Source: Panorpa germanica (taxonomy: Eukaryota; Arthropoda; Insecta; Mecoptera; Panorpidae). Taken from it: a stretch of DNA of 64,000 nucleotides. A program made the position numbers and the translations under genes. Positions 63,751 to 64,000 of this stretch are shown piece after piece. Below the pieces are notes generated by a model. It made no database searches, had not been told where the DNA came from, and saw nothing but the letters and a program-made list of their open reading frames with translations. Each line of letters opens with the position of its first letter. The stretch's first letter is position 1. Location: positions 5,518,001 to 5,582,000 of the forward strand of contig OY783209.1 of the NCBI GenBank assembly GCA_963678705.1, in the 5' to 3' direction.

Positions 63751-64000
63751 CATGACACATTTCAACAAAACTTTATTTTTGTTAATTTTATGAAGGATAA
63801 AAACCCTTCTGCAGCCAAGTTAATAGACACAGTGTCAACTTTAGCAGATTGTAAAAATTATTTTCCTCCATTAGTTGTAAGATCATTAACAGCAGACGCA
63901 CTCGGTGGTATTCCTCTTGTCGTTAAAATGTAAACATTATATTCTGAGTAGTTTTGTATTTTGCTGCAATCTGAATTGTTTCACTGGCTTTTCCAAAACC
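63751..64000. other. Coding-like sequence at the right edge, strand uncertain
   Basis: A plus-strand frame from ATG 63790 to TAA 63931-63933 reads MKDKNPSAAKLIDTVSTLAD and so on, 47 codons of good complexity. The minus strand is also protein-like here, for example GFGKASETIQIAAKYKTTQ near the window end and TTRGIPPSASAVNDLTTNGG further in. It probably belongs to a decayed element or gene continuing beyond the window. The family is not recognised. Confidence 0.25.

Overview
This window is AT-rich (roughly 70% A+T by eye), gene-poor eukaryotic DNA, most likely from an insect. The clues are the 3' ends of insect-type non-LTR retrotransposons (LINEs), several small inverted-repeat DNA transposons (MITEs), long (TA)n microsatellites, and one intron-free animal-type coiled-coil gene. 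There are no operons, ribosome binding sites, CRISPR arrays or bacterial features. The order, genus and chromosome cannot be read from the sequence.

Only one gene is well supported: an uninterrupted 442-codon reading frame at 22512-23840 (+). It encodes a basic, highly helical coiled-coil protein with no signal peptide or membrane segment. Its texture recalls the CCDC/ODAD proteins that dock outer dynein arms on axonemes, but that assignment is an inference. Everything within about 22 kb on its left and 40 kb on its right is intergenic or intronic. Weak coding or exon signals are a 45-nt and a 48-nt exon-like segment with good splice sites (40232-40276, 54946-54993), a 54-codon frame at 51062, an open stretch on the minus strand at 40311-40804, and a coding-like stretch at the right edge (63751-64000).

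The rest is a repeat landscape. LINE 3' ends lie at 1383-1723, 4240-4560, 18970-19410 and 29521-30071, with more degraded candidates at 2930-3240, 9590-9720, 17240-17400 and 47630-47760. Two are complete 5'-truncated insertions with visible target-site duplications (13 bp perfect at 1370/1724; 35 bp near-perfect at 29486/30072). Small inverted-repeat elements lie at 6076-6187, 7371-7799 (Harbinger-like, TTA duplication), 19981-20199, 31862-32010, 44744-44982, 53080-53290 and 60268-60620 (flanked by TTAA). Unclassified dispersed families include a roughly 555-bp repeat (8833 and 27928), a short family around CTTGCA-TGCAAG with about seven copies, and a family shared by 30180, 32285 and 52660-52885. 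Tandem arrays include six 23-bp units at 46266-46403 and a 193-bp duplication at 41355-41750.

The window reads as a large intron or intergenic desert shaped by LINE and MITE insertions, holding one compact intron-free gene. No novel multi-gene system was found. The observations most worth checking are the coiled-coil gene, the exon-like segments, the triple direct repeat of nuclear-receptor half-sites at 35102-35127, and the uncatalogued small repeat families.
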